Origin: a virus
IMG/VR virus record: IMGVR_UViG_3300031952_000118
Span: 1 to 26,292 of that record
Strand: one strand, 5' to 3'
DNA: 26,292 nucleotides
Under the pieces are notes generated by a model. That model worked only from the letters and a program-made list of their open reading frames with translations. It was not told the DNA's origin and did not search any database. A program made the translations under genes and the position numbers. Shown here one piece after another: positions 18,401 to 25,797 of this stretch (position 1 is the stretch's first letter; each line of letters begins with the position of its first letter).

Positions 18401-20881
18401 ACTTGGTTTATTATTAACCGTAGTACCTGTACTACTTGCGGTACCATATTCATTAAGAGACGTAAACCCTGTCATATTAGGGTCAGTTGATTTTGAAGGG
18501 TCTTGGAAAGTTATTAAACTACCTTGTTCAAAGATTGCCGCCGAATTAGGTTGAGCCATAATTACAATAACATTATCCTCATGAAAAACACCATTCGCAG
18601 GATTAAATGAAACTTTAATTCTATTAACGCCACCACCAGGATTATTCACAGATGGTTGGAAGAATTTTGCCTTAGTGTTAAATAAATTTAATCTTTCCGC
18701 TTGAGTTAAACTTGTTGTAAACTCAAATGATGAAATACCTTGATTATTACTAACACCACCCACCACCGTTTTAAGTTGTGGTGTACGTGACGCAGGAGTT
18801 AATGGATTATTTGCTTGAGTGGCACTACCTAATGATTGTCCTGCAAACAAGTTTTCATAAACAGTATTATCAGTAGTGTAAGGAGAGGCCGCGTTATAAT
18901 TAGTAGAAAGTTCAAATGCCGTTAAAACTGCGTTAGAACCATTTTCCTCAGCAGTTTGTTGTGTACTAACTACCGCAGGGCCATAAAGGACGGAGTTTGT
19001 CTCAATAACACCACCATCATCACAACTACAGAACTCACAATCAGGATATGATAAATTAGGAATTTTCATATCTGTAAAATTCTTATATAAGTTCAACATT
19101 TTATCAACAACATCTTTAATATCTCCAGCATCAGGACAATTAATATAATCTAAACTTCCTATGATATTAATAACCCAAATAATTGCATTAATAATCGAAC
19201 AAATAACAATAGCTACAATAACCACAACCGCGGCAATAATTGCTAATACAGGCCCGATAATAAATAAGAAGAATGCAATAATGTGCATTGTAATTAATAA
19301 TGAATACAATATTGGTCTGAATATAAACAACATGATGTTGAACAGGAAGTAGATTAAATCAAATCTATACACTGCATCATTTGTTGGGAACTTATTATTA
19401 TCACTCGAACATTCATTATCTAAGATGTCTTTAACCGCAATAACTCTCCAATTACCCCAACCATTTCTATATTGAGTAATTAATTGTGATACAGTATAAA
19501 CTTTATTATATTGGAATTCGTAGAATTTATCCTCACATTTAATTGCGTCCACAATCATCTGATTACCTATGGTTGTTCCTGTGTTTCCATAATCCGCCCA
19601 ATCTAAACTAAAAGCGTATGACCTTTGTGCTGCATCTTTATTTACAGAACTCGCACTATTATTAGTAATTGGGTCAATGTGAGCTCCTCCACTAACAGTC
19701 CATCCGTACTCTTTAACATTTGGAACTAAAAAATACCCTCTTTTAATAGGGTCGGCAGAAACAGACGGTGATTGATTCCATTTAACTTTAAATCTGTATT
19801 TACTTCTTGTTGGGATACCTTTTTTAGGGTCACTAGAAATAACTTGTTCACCAAACTCATTTGTAATAACATAATCTAAGTTCATCGGGACATCAACTAA
19901 CCAAGTACCATTCTCATCAATAACCTGTCCACCTGATTCTAAATCAACTGTTTCTAAAATAGGTCTTCCGTTCACATCTTGAGCACTTGTTTGTCTAATC
20001 GCTAAAATTTCACCAGGACCCGCAACTAAAGAACAAAGTGACCCTGAGGTTAAAGTTGGTTTACAACTCTTCTTAACATAATCTTCTTCTTTGGAGGATA
20101 CTAATGACCCCATAAAGATTGCCGTAGGTGTGATGTCAATATTGGCTTCCCCTGATAAATCAAAATCAGTTCTTGTAATGCCTAAATTACAAATTTCGGG
20201 TTGACCCCATAATGGTTCAACTTCAAGGGTTCTATTAATGGTAATAATTTGAGGTAATTCTCTTAGGTTGGTTGAAGCTTTAAAATATGTTCCAGCAACT
20301 TGTGATTCTGTAGTAACTCCCATTCTAATTAAATCCTGTGGTGATAGAGAGAACTCACCAATATCTGAAAGGTCAATATCAACAACAACAGTTTGGGACC
20401 CCACAGGCACTCCAAATATCATATAATCCCCACTCTCGTTAGTTACTGCATTATACTTATAGTACTTATCATAAACTTCAATAAGACTTGGGTTAATTAG
20501 TACATCTTCTCTTGTGAAGAAGGTTCCTGTAGGATTGTGGCCACTATGTTGTCGATTATATGGTAATAGATTATATCTATAACCATCTTCATTTAAATCA
20601 GCTAAAGTTTTATAAGGATATAAATCAGAAATTACTGGGTCGTTTTCATCCATATTGTCCAAAGGAATGAAAACAGAAACTTTTGCATTAGGAATACCAA
20701 AACCATTGTTAACACTAACTCTACCAACAATAACTCCATAGTCGGAGCACTGTCTTGTGTAAATTTGACTTTGTAATATTTTTAGAGAAAGAATCTCTAA
20801 ATATTCAAACTCTTGGTCAATTAAAATCTTAATTGAACTATCAACGCCTGGTTTGGTTCTTATTCTATACGAGTTGGACAT
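15497..20881 (-). CDS. Giant baseplate-region protein with internal hydrophobic segment (1794 residues)
   Basis: This is the largest gene in the window. Residues about 48-170 look like a carboxypeptidase-regulatory-like (Ig-type) domain: VIVGRVSVNNGFGIPNAKVS, then NAVTNESGDYMIFGVPVG. A second similar unit may lie at about 290-340 (DENGTWLVDVPMN). Residues about 507-578 are almost entirely hydrophobic (FFLFIIGPVLAIIAAVVVIV and flanks) and could form two or three membrane helices. A Cys cluster follows (C582, C615, C618, C620). The remaining 1150 residues are Asn/Ser/Thr-rich, beta-type, and unrecognised. The gene lies directly after gp6, separated by a 71-base gap with a TATTTAT box. There is no N-terminal signal peptide, so the hydrophobic segment is buried in the particle or inserted into the host membrane. 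Tail-associated function is inferred from context. Confidence 0.6.
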   Translation of the reverse strand: MSNSYRIRTKPGVDSSIKILIDQEFEYLEILSLKILQSQIYTRQCSDYGVIVGRVSVNNGFGIPNAKVSVFIPLDNMDENDPVISDLYPYKTLADLNEDGYRYNLLPYNRQHSGHNPTGTFFTREDVLINPSLIEVYDKYYKYNAVTNESGDYMIFGVPVGSQTVVVDIDLSDIGEFSLSPQDLIRMGVTTESQVAGTYFKASTNLRELPQIITINRTLEVEPLWGQPEICNLGITRTDFDLSGEANIDITPTAIFMGSLVSSKEEDYVKKSCKPTLTSGSLCSLVAGPGEILAIRQTSAQDVNGRPILETVDLESGGQVIDENGTWLVDVPMNLDYVITNEFGEQVISSDPKKGIPTRSKYRFKVKWNQSPSVSADPIKRGYFLVPNVKEYGWTVSGGAHIDPITNNSASSVNKDAAQRSYAFSLDWADYGNTGTTIGNQMIVDAIKCEDKFYEFQYNKVYTVSQLITQYRNGWGNWRVIAVKDILDNECSSDNNKFPTNDAVYRFDLIYFLFNIMLFIFRPILYSLLITMHIIAFFLFIIGPVLAIIAAVVVIVAIVICSIINAIIWVINIIGSLDYINCPDAGDIKDVVDKMLNLYKNFTDMKIPNLSYPDCEFCSCDDGGVIETNSVLYGPAVVSTQQTAEENGSNAVLTAFELSTNYNAASPYTTDNTVYENLFAGQSLGSATQANNPLTPASRTPQLKTVVGGVSNNQGISSFEFTTSLTQAERLNLFNTKAKFFQPSVNNPGGGVNRIKVSFNPANGVFHEDNVIVIMAQPNSAAIFEQGSLITFQDPSKSTDPNMTGFTSLNEYGTASSTGTTVNNKPSSTSNVGNITVQYADYTNPNGPALSQTYTSQQDENDVQYAKFPMDIEYFQVITANTYSDFSSLCVAGGNNPLGLQRRFINNQMKFYRIYSHNVGFGFWVNELNSGNPTSYPMIRPADYFPEFNNQYVVFLVRGVDPYSTRSNCEYDLSILYGDTGFGRVKVTSGINGAPKYHLNQPIKPGFKNVRHNLTNNFDTDTYTGQKLYFDSFHYQPSTSVGAPFSGFSSNLQTYYSSLDNGSMTFIPQTATPNLNTGFNSNPTYGVNVDGNNWFAREFLTSTSGGYYNSPLNNLSITRGYFINEIIEGGSGMLSQVSIEQLVASTSIAGITYNSYYYSPKYPVVNMNYNLGGTRKIIMRSDRLPTSTTLQNNLNNSFVLHNNVNFSIFQFSDNGTSTAAQTGANQSATLTGTTADLLSAGEPQIISSVIDSFNCGLMVNLGCYGESNGELVINTGPCRKDPIGGGTLVTNGCYTYVTTIFLSLPRDLLLLTEWTSRLLITFGACRNVWGHMFTNNWINGTLYAFNFNNDVTFTSPLAPNPNQARYAYCDDVVVLHNSTNNFYYRSSPWNESTNKFIGQDRATSGGIFGALFGQYGGNFYNLLYPTTVLDLGPRTDYLQEIVMSDEYDGYVMNKLQSTTFSDVSELLNLFIITRLANTNFLQGLINGANILSYFSRVKNMVDGDYAQAISVNSELGVAPFQSANYPDRPGQDSIYINTLSDSDQIFGVFFQSDTRLRDFVSPKRTIIDDTVAATNVCAFSNIEVISQEVPFYQWNVNSNSNNDSIFGSQDNGWMTNPLFSSGDEFFTKKYQSLDRIEPTSRYFRTNATSMTKYFKGYIYSVTPQTVNGTCSIVGTVLTITSVSSPLLQEGFILSGPGITPNTTILGQLTVVPSTAASGGNGTYLIDIPQTVGSTTFTSNGFTYSASIGTQDLNNPQGRVINTGAPFHFYFGLKKGRTAFDRFVIKWVDTNNIIA

Positions 20882-20895
20882 GTTAATCTTTTTTG

Positions 20896-20902
20896 ATAAA
20901 TA
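20896..20902 (-). promoter_or_regulatory. TATTTAT box, 14 nt before a start codon
   Basis: The minus strand reads TATTTAT, then CAAAAAAGATTAAC, then the ATG at 20881. It lies in the 71-base gap between the gp6 gene and the 1794-residue gene. The A-rich spacer with AAAGA could itself aid ribosome binding. Confidence 0.35.
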
Positions 20903-20923
20903 GTTTAGATACTATTTTCAAAA

Positions 20924-20954
20924 GATAATTCATTTATTTTGAAAATAAATTATC
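20924..20954 (-). terminator. AT-rich inverted repeat at the end of gp6, possible weak terminator
   Basis: The core 20932-20950 is a perfect 19-base palindrome (ATTTATTTT, a central base, AAAATAAAT). It is flanked by outer arms GATAATT (20924-20930) and AATTATC (20948-20954), so alternative folds exist. The repeat overlaps the TGA stop of gp6. On the minus strand it is followed by TTTTGAAAAT, only a short T-run. The stem is nearly free of G-C pairs, so termination would be weak; an operator or processing site is equally possible. Confidence 0.3.
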
Positions 20955-22791
20955 AAGAAAAATTAACTGTTTTTAGATTTTTAACTCTAACATTGATATC
21001 TTTATTAGGATATCTGATTTGATAGGTCTGACTTGGTTCTGCAAATATGGTGTCATCAACTAACCCAATCTGTTTTGTATTTGCATCTATGTAGGCTTGT
21101 GATGTTTGTGACGAAGAGTATTGACCACCAACCTTATTAAAGAATAACATATCTGAAACTGCAATAACACCGTTTTCACTTTGAACTAATCTTCTAAGGT
21201 CAGATACATACACATTTTCTCCCATCTGTCTGTTACCAGGACTGAAGAACTCAGATATAATAGTAATGATTTGAGAAATAACCGCTCCTTGGTTTTGACT
21301 ATTGTCTAACACTACATCAATAGTAACGCCTAAATCAACAACATTAGCACTTTCAATAGAAATGTAGTCATTAATCATTCTATAGTTTGATAGGTAGTTA
21401 GCGACGTTATTTTTTAATGTATTTGACACAATTTCTGTTAAATTACCTGATTCGTCATAAGATAACATCTGAATTTTAATTTTATTATTTTCCTCAGTAA
21501 TTGCTACTTTAGCAGGTGCCCCAAATTGTGATGGCATTGTTCTAATAATAGAATCATAGTCATTAACCGTCACCGCTCTATTTTGTGCAGCAAAATTAAA
21601 CGCAACTAAATTTCTTACTTCTTCAGTTGTTGGGTAATTAGCCCCACCAATTGCTGCAACAACGTTAGTACAACGTAATGAATTAACAACACTTGTATTA
21701 ACCGATTCTGATGGACCATTAACAAAGAATGAAACTGTACCTATTTGATTGATGATATTAACACCTAAATTAGTTCCTGTTCCACCCCCAACTCTATATT
21801 GTACAAATAATGTACTATTTGCCTTAAGAACACTACCTAAAGCAAAATTATTTGAGTATTTGTTTAAATCTAAGGTATAACCATTTCTCGCAAACTCTCT
21901 TAATTGTTCGTCAGCAGATTGACTACCACCACCATAGGTCATTTTAAAGAATCCTTCAGGCGTGTACTCAGTAATAAATTTATCATTTGTTTGGACGTAC
22001 TTACCTACTTTAATCCCTGGCTTATCAGAAACCTTCGTTGGGTCTTCAATAAAAACTCTATCTTCAACTAAGGCTTTAACTTCGTACCATCTATTGTCAG
22101 TACCTAAAAATTCTTGAGTAGTTGGGATATTAGCGTATTGGGTACCATCTTTTAATAAAACACTTGTAACACCTAATACATTTTTTTCAGGTAAGAATAT
22201 TTCTAAAAATGGTCTAACATCTGCCGAGGTAATAACTCTTTTGAATACTTTTGTAATACCATTAACAACTGTTTCTCTTTTAACAATAGTATAATTAATT
22301 AACTTATTATTTGAATCAAAATTAGGTATTTTTAATCTATTAGGATAACCTTCCGCATTTATTGCCGACGCAAAGTCAATATCGTAAATTGATTCAAAGA
22401 CTTGTCCCGCACCATTAACTTGAGAACCTCTTCTTAAGATACCACAATATCTTAAATCTTCCTTATCTCCAAATGCTGGTACCGTGATTGAGAAATCAAC
22501 TAATGATACTGATGGTCTAAGACCAGGAACTTTTAATCCATAAGTTCTTGCAATATTAAAAACAGAAGACCTTTGTTGGGCGTATTGTAATACCGTTTCC
22601 TGAATACTTCTATCAATGTTAAATTGTAAATTGTCTGTTACGGCAGCATTTAAGTCTAACAATACCGAGAAAACCGAGGCATCATTAAAATTATCAACAG
22701 TGTCAGGGTAATAAGTTCTTGTAAAATTTATTAACTCAGTTCTAATTGATTGGAAATCTCTAGTAGTGTATGATATTTTCTTGTTAGCCAT
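20953..22791 (-). CDS. 6: Baseplate wedge protein, T4 gp6-like (baseplate J family)
   Basis: The 612-residue product is close to T4 gp6 in length (about 660). The N-terminus (ISYTTRDFQSIRTELINFTR, then YYPDTVDNFNDASVFSVLLD and the helix with NIDRSIQETVLQYAQQRSSV) is characteristic of gp6-like baseplate wedge proteins of T4-type phages. A central segment with AAIGGANYPTTEEVRNLVAF and VNDYDSIIRTMPSQFG is typical of the baseplate J family. In T4, gp6 dimers form the continuous inner ring of the baseplate wedge and contact gp25 and gp53. The gene follows gp25 by only 6 bases, the usual order in such phages, and ends with TGA. A TATTTAA variant box lies at 22798-22804. I am confident of the family. 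Confidence 0.9.
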   Translation of the reverse strand: MANKKISYTTRDFQSIRTELINFTRTYYPDTVDNFNDASVFSVLLDLNAAVTDNLQFNIDRSIQETVLQYAQQRSSVFNIARTYGLKVPGLRPSVSLVDFSITVPAFGDKEDLRYCGILRRGSQVNGAGQVFESIYDIDFASAINAEGYPNRLKIPNFDSNNKLINYTIVKRETVVNGITKVFKRVITSADVRPFLEIFLPEKNVLGVTSVLLKDGTQYANIPTTQEFLGTDNRWYEVKALVEDRVFIEDPTKVSDKPGIKVGKYVQTNDKFITEYTPEGFFKMTYGGGSQSADEQLREFARNGYTLDLNKYSNNFALGSVLKANSTLFVQYRVGGGTGTNLGVNIINQIGTVSFFVNGPSESVNTSVVNSLRCTNVVAAIGGANYPTTEEVRNLVAFNFAAQNRAVTVNDYDSIIRTMPSQFGAPAKVAITEENNKIKIQMLSYDESGNLTEIVSNTLKNNVANYLSNYRMINDYISIESANVVDLGVTIDVVLDNSQNQGAVISQIITIISEFFSPGNRQMGENVYVSDLRRLVQSENGVIAVSDMLFFNKVGGQYSSSQTSQAYIDANTKQIGLVDDTIFAEPSQTYQIRYPNKDINVRVKNLKTVNFS

Positions 22792-22797
22792 ATATCA

Positions 22798-22804
22798 TTA
22801 AATA
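22798..22804 (-). promoter_or_regulatory. Variant box TATTTAA, 6 nt before gp6
   Basis: The minus strand reads TATTTAA TGATAT ATG, a one-base variant of the TATTTAT box, overlapping the stop of gp25. Immediately upstream (22810-22803) is TATAAATA, identical to the T4 late promoter box, but only 11 bases from the ATG. Whether either element is used cannot be told from sequence. Confidence 0.3.
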
Positions 22805-23256
22805 TTTATAATTACGAAATCTGAATTGTTAAACGCATCATTAGTAATAACGTAATCAATTTTAACTCTTGCAGTATGTTCTAAAGTTCCAATACCTGGA
22901 ACTCTATAAACTCGTTCGTCGTTGTCGTTTATATAAGTACCCTTATCTTCTTCTCCTTCGGACGCTGCACTTATGTCAATCTTAGTGATTGTTATTCCTG
23001 GAATATATTCTTCAACAGACGCTCTAATCTCCGCCTCAATTTCTGAAAACGTAGGACCGTCTAAAGGTTCAAATATAAATTCATATAGTCTTGTACCAAA
23101 ATCAGGCAAATAATATCGAGTACCTTTTCTAGTTAATAAAAGATGAATTAAGTCAGTTCTGATTTCTTCATCATTTACCACAGAAAGGTCTAAATACTTA
23201 CCATCATAAGAATCTCTGAACGGGAAATTAATTCCATATGTTGTTCCATTTGCCAT
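22798..23256 (-). CDS. 25: Baseplate wedge protein, T4 gp25-like
   Basis: The product, MANGTTYGINFPFRDSYDGK onward, is 152 residues, close to the T4 gp25 length of 132. The middle carries the family signature: an N-terminal strand, then DLIHLLLTRKGTRYYLPDFG, then a FEPLD turn and a helix with EIEAEIRASVEEYIPGI. In T4, gp25 sits in the inner baseplate and links the wedge to the tail sheath. An ATG at 23313 would add 19 residues, but that extension would be read through the terminator stem. The start at 23256 has a TATTTAT box 4 bases upstream and matches the family's usual N-terminus, so I prefer it. It is the first gene after the nrd terminator and heads the baseplate block. Confidence 0.9.
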   Translation of the reverse strand: MANGTTYGINFPFRDSYDGKYLDLSVVNDEEIRTDLIHLLLTRKGTRYYLPDFGTRLYEFIFEPLDGPTFSEIEAEIRASVEEYIPGITITKIDISAASEGEEDKGTYINDNDERVYRVPGIGTLEHTARVKIDYVITNDAFNNSDFVIINI

Positions 23257-23260
23257 ATCA

Positions 23261-23267
23261 ATAAATA
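23261..23267 (-). promoter_or_regulatory. TATTTAT box, 4 nt before gp25
   Basis: The minus strand reads TATTTAT TGAT ATG. This is the first copy after the nrd terminator, where a new transcription or translation start is needed, so it is one of the better-supported copies. Confidence 0.5.
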
Positions 23268-23270
23268 TAG

Positions 23271-23342
23271 TGTCGTGATTATTTCTTATAAATAGCGTAA
23301 AATAAAAAATCACGACAGTTTGTCGTGATTAATGTTGTGATT
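23271..23342. repeat. Repeated decamer TGTCGTGATT around the terminator
   Basis: The plus strand has TGTCGTGATT at 23271-23280 and again at 23321-23330, its exact inverse AATCACGACA at 23308-23317, and a one-mismatch copy TGTTGTGATT at 23333-23342. The inverse and the 23321 copy form the terminator hairpin. The 23271 copy could pair with 23308-23317 instead, giving an alternative fold. The cluster may be an operator or the remains of a duplicated hairpin. Confidence 0.5.
23300..23330 (-). terminator. Rho-independent terminator after nrdA
   Basis: On the minus strand a 10-bp perfect stem (AATCACGACA, loop AAC, TGTCGTGATT; positions 23330-23308) is followed directly by TTTTATTTTA. Stem, short loop and T-run fit an intrinsic terminator. 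It lies 24 bases after the nrdA stop and before the gp25 start, so it separates the early-type nrd genes from the late baseplate block. Confidence 0.85.
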
Positions 23343-23354
23343 TTCTATTTTATA

Positions 23355-25787
23355 TTAAGACCCACATCCAAAACATTCGAATTCTGAATCAGTTGGTTTA
23401 ACTGTTGAGTCAATTGGTATAACATTCACTTTTGGTGTTTGTTTTTCAACTTTTGGTTTTTCAACCTTAGAGATGTCCATTGCCAAGTGTTTTGCTCCTG
23501 TAGAAATGGCCTTAGTTCTAACATAATAACAAAGAGTTTTTAATCCTTGTCTCCAACCATGGAAGTGTGCCGAGGAAATCTTAGGTAATGTTGGTGCCGA
23601 CATATAGAGATTCATTGATTGTGATTGGTCAATGAAAGGGCCTCTGTCCGCAGACATATCAATCAATTCTCTCTGAGAGATTTCCCAAATAGTTTTGTAT
23701 TTTGGGATTAAGTGTTCGATACGTTTAACTTTCTTATTATAATTCTTGTCTTCAGGGTCTAAGTAATGATTAAAGTTAATTCCTTGAACTGAACCTTCAT
23801 TCATAATGATTTCATTTTTTAAATCCTCAGACCAAATACCAATTTTTTCAAAATCACTTATTAAGTATTTGTTAACTATCAAAATCTCTCCACCAACAAC
23901 TCGTCTATTAAATAAAGCCGAATGAGCTGGTTCTGTCATTTCAAAAGAACCTGTAATTTTAGCTGAAGATGCCACAGGCATTTGTGCCGTGAACAAAGAG
24001 TTACATACTCCGTATTTTTTAACATCTTCTTTTAATTGTTTCCAATCCCAAAAACCTGATAAATCATCATCTTTTAATCCCCACATATCAAATTGGAATT
24101 CTCCATTTGACATTGGTGACCCTTCGAAGAATTTATACGGTTGGTATTCTTCAGTTTTACATAATTCATTACTTTCACTGATTGCCGCATAATAGATAGT
24201 TTCAAAAATATCTTTATTTAATGATTTTGCCTCATCAGAAGTAAAAATGTAATCCAACAAATAAAATACATCTGCAAGTCCTTGAGTTCCAATTGCAATC
24301 GCTCTTTGTTCAAGACCACCTTTTCTACCTTGTTCAGTTGAATAACTATTAATATCAACAACTTTATTAAGTGCTCTAACAACTTTTCTAACTTCATTAT
24401 AAAGTAATGTGAAATCAAATTTACCATCATTAATGAAGTTCTTTAAAACCATAGATGATAATGTACAAATTGCGGTTGTGTTTTCATCAGTAAATTGGTA
24501 AATCTCGTTACACAAATTAGATTGTTTAATTACACCAATGTTTTGGTGATTTGTTTTCTTATTCGCATTATCTTTAGAACATAAATAAGGAACACCTGTT
24601 TCTATTTGGGATTCAATTATTTTATTCCAAATATCTTGGGCTTTAACTTTTTTACCAATACCCTTACTTACCGCTAATTTATAATTTTCTTCATATTCAT
24701 CTCCATAACATTCTTGTAATGGTTTAATTCCGTTAGTTATAATATCGTTAGGACAGAATAAGTACCAACTATCGTTATTTTCAACCGCTCTCATAAAATT
24801 ATCAGGAATCCAAAGGGCCGTAAATAAATCACGAGCTCTCATCTCTTCTGAACCTGTATTCTTTTTAATCTCCAATAAATCAATAATGTCTTTATGCCAA
24901 GGTTCGATATAGATAGCCGCACTACCTGGTCTACGACCTTGTTGGTTAAAGAATCTAAGTGACTCATTAACAATTTTTAAGTACTTTAAAAGTCCACCAG
25001 CAAATCCACCTGAACTTGAAATTCTACTTTCTTTACTTCTAATATTTGACATCGAAAGTCCAATACCCGCGGCATCAGAAGAGTATGTTGAAATATCATT
25101 CAATGTACCTAATAAACCTTTACGTGAATCAGAATTATTATAATGTAAAACGCAAGATGCTAGTTGAGGTGTTCTTGTACCCGCATTAATCATGATAGGT
25201 GTTGCTGGTGAAATCAATTGGTTCGACAATGAATTGTAATATTCAACTGCCTCTTCAAATGTTTTAGTCACCCATAAAGCAACTCTCATATACATGTGTT
25301 GAGGTCTTTCAATAACCTTACCGCTAGATAACTTTAACAAATACATTTCTTGTAATGAACGCCAAGCAAAATAATCAAAATTATAATCATTCTCATGATT
25401 AATTACTTTATCAATATTTTCTGAACCATATTTTTCAATAGTCTTCATTAATACCTCATTAATAATACCATTTTCATCCAATTCCTTCATTGTTTCAGTA
25501 AAACTAGGATTAGTTTCTTTGTGATATGAAGATATTGCAACTGAAGATGCTAATCTTGAGTAATCGTGATGACTACCTGTATAAGCGGCGGCAATTTCGT
25601 ATACTAATTTATCTAACTCTTTTGTCGTAATACTACCCTCAGTAGGTACTGAAGTAATAACTTTAATAAAAATTTCATCAGAATTAACGTTCAATCCTTT
25701 CGCCGCTCTTTTTACTCTCTGATAAATTTTCTGAGGATTAAAGGACACCTCATCACCCCCTCTTTTTTTAATCTTTAATGACATCAT
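23355..25787 (-). CDS. nrdA: Class Ia ribonucleoside-diphosphate reductase, alpha subunit
   Basis: This 810-residue enzyme reduces ribonucleoside diphosphates to deoxy forms. An N-terminal ATP-cone lies at about residues 4-92. Catalytic residues are visible: C212 and C441 as the active-site disulfide pair, N424-C426-E428 (NLCNEI) with C426 as the thiyl radical site, and Y754-Y755 for radical transfer. The substrate phosphate loop appears as MPVASSAKI at 603-611. The C-terminus carries the mobile redox pair C805-x-x-C808 in the ending ECFGCGS, a form seen in eukaryote-type alpha subunits. It is full length. An alternative start is the adjacent second ATG. The gene follows nrdB by 10 bases, with no TATTTAT box, so both are probably one operon ending at the terminator at 23300-23330. 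Confidence 0.95.
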   Translation of the reverse strand: MMSLKIKKRGGDEVSFNPQKIYQRVKRAAKGLNVNSDEIFIKVITSVPTEGSITTKELDKLVYEIAAAYTGSHHDYSRLASSVAISSYHKETNPSFTETMKELDENGIINEVLMKTIEKYGSENIDKVINHENDYNFDYFAWRSLQEMYLLKLSSGKVIERPQHMYMRVALWVTKTFEEAVEYYNSLSNQLISPATPIMINAGTRTPQLASCVLHYNNSDSRKGLLGTLNDISTYSSDAAGIGLSMSNIRSKESRISSSGGFAGGLLKYLKIVNESLRFFNQQGRRPGSAAIYIEPWHKDIIDLLEIKKNTGSEEMRARDLFTALWIPDNFMRAVENNDSWYLFCPNDIITNGIKPLQECYGDEYEENYKLAVSKGIGKKVKAQDIWNKIIESQIETGVPYLCSKDNANKKTNHQNIGVIKQSNLCNEIYQFTDENTTAICTLSSMVLKNFINDGKFDFTLLYNEVRKVVRALNKVVDINSYSTEQGRKGGLEQRAIAIGTQGLADVFYLLDYIFTSDEAKSLNKDIFETIYYAAISESNELCKTEEYQPYKFFEGSPMSNGEFQFDMWGLKDDDLSGFWDWKQLKEDVKKYGVCNSLFTAQMPVASSAKITGSFEMTEPAHSALFNRRVVGGEILIVNKYLISDFEKIGIWSEDLKNEIIMNEGSVQGINFNHYLDPEDKNYNKKVKRIEHLIPKYKTIWEISQRELIDMSADRGPFIDQSQSMNLYMSAPTLPKISSAHFHGWRQGLKTLCYYVRTKAISTGAKHLAMDISKVEKPKVEKQTPKVNVIPIDSTVKPTDSEFECFGCGS

Positions 25788-25797
25788 ATATTTTTAT

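Noticed and set aside
23257-23313. Upstream start for gp25 adding 19 residues
   Set aside because: The extension begins at the T-run of the nrdA terminator, is not family-like, and the internal ATG has a TATTTAT box at the usual spacing.
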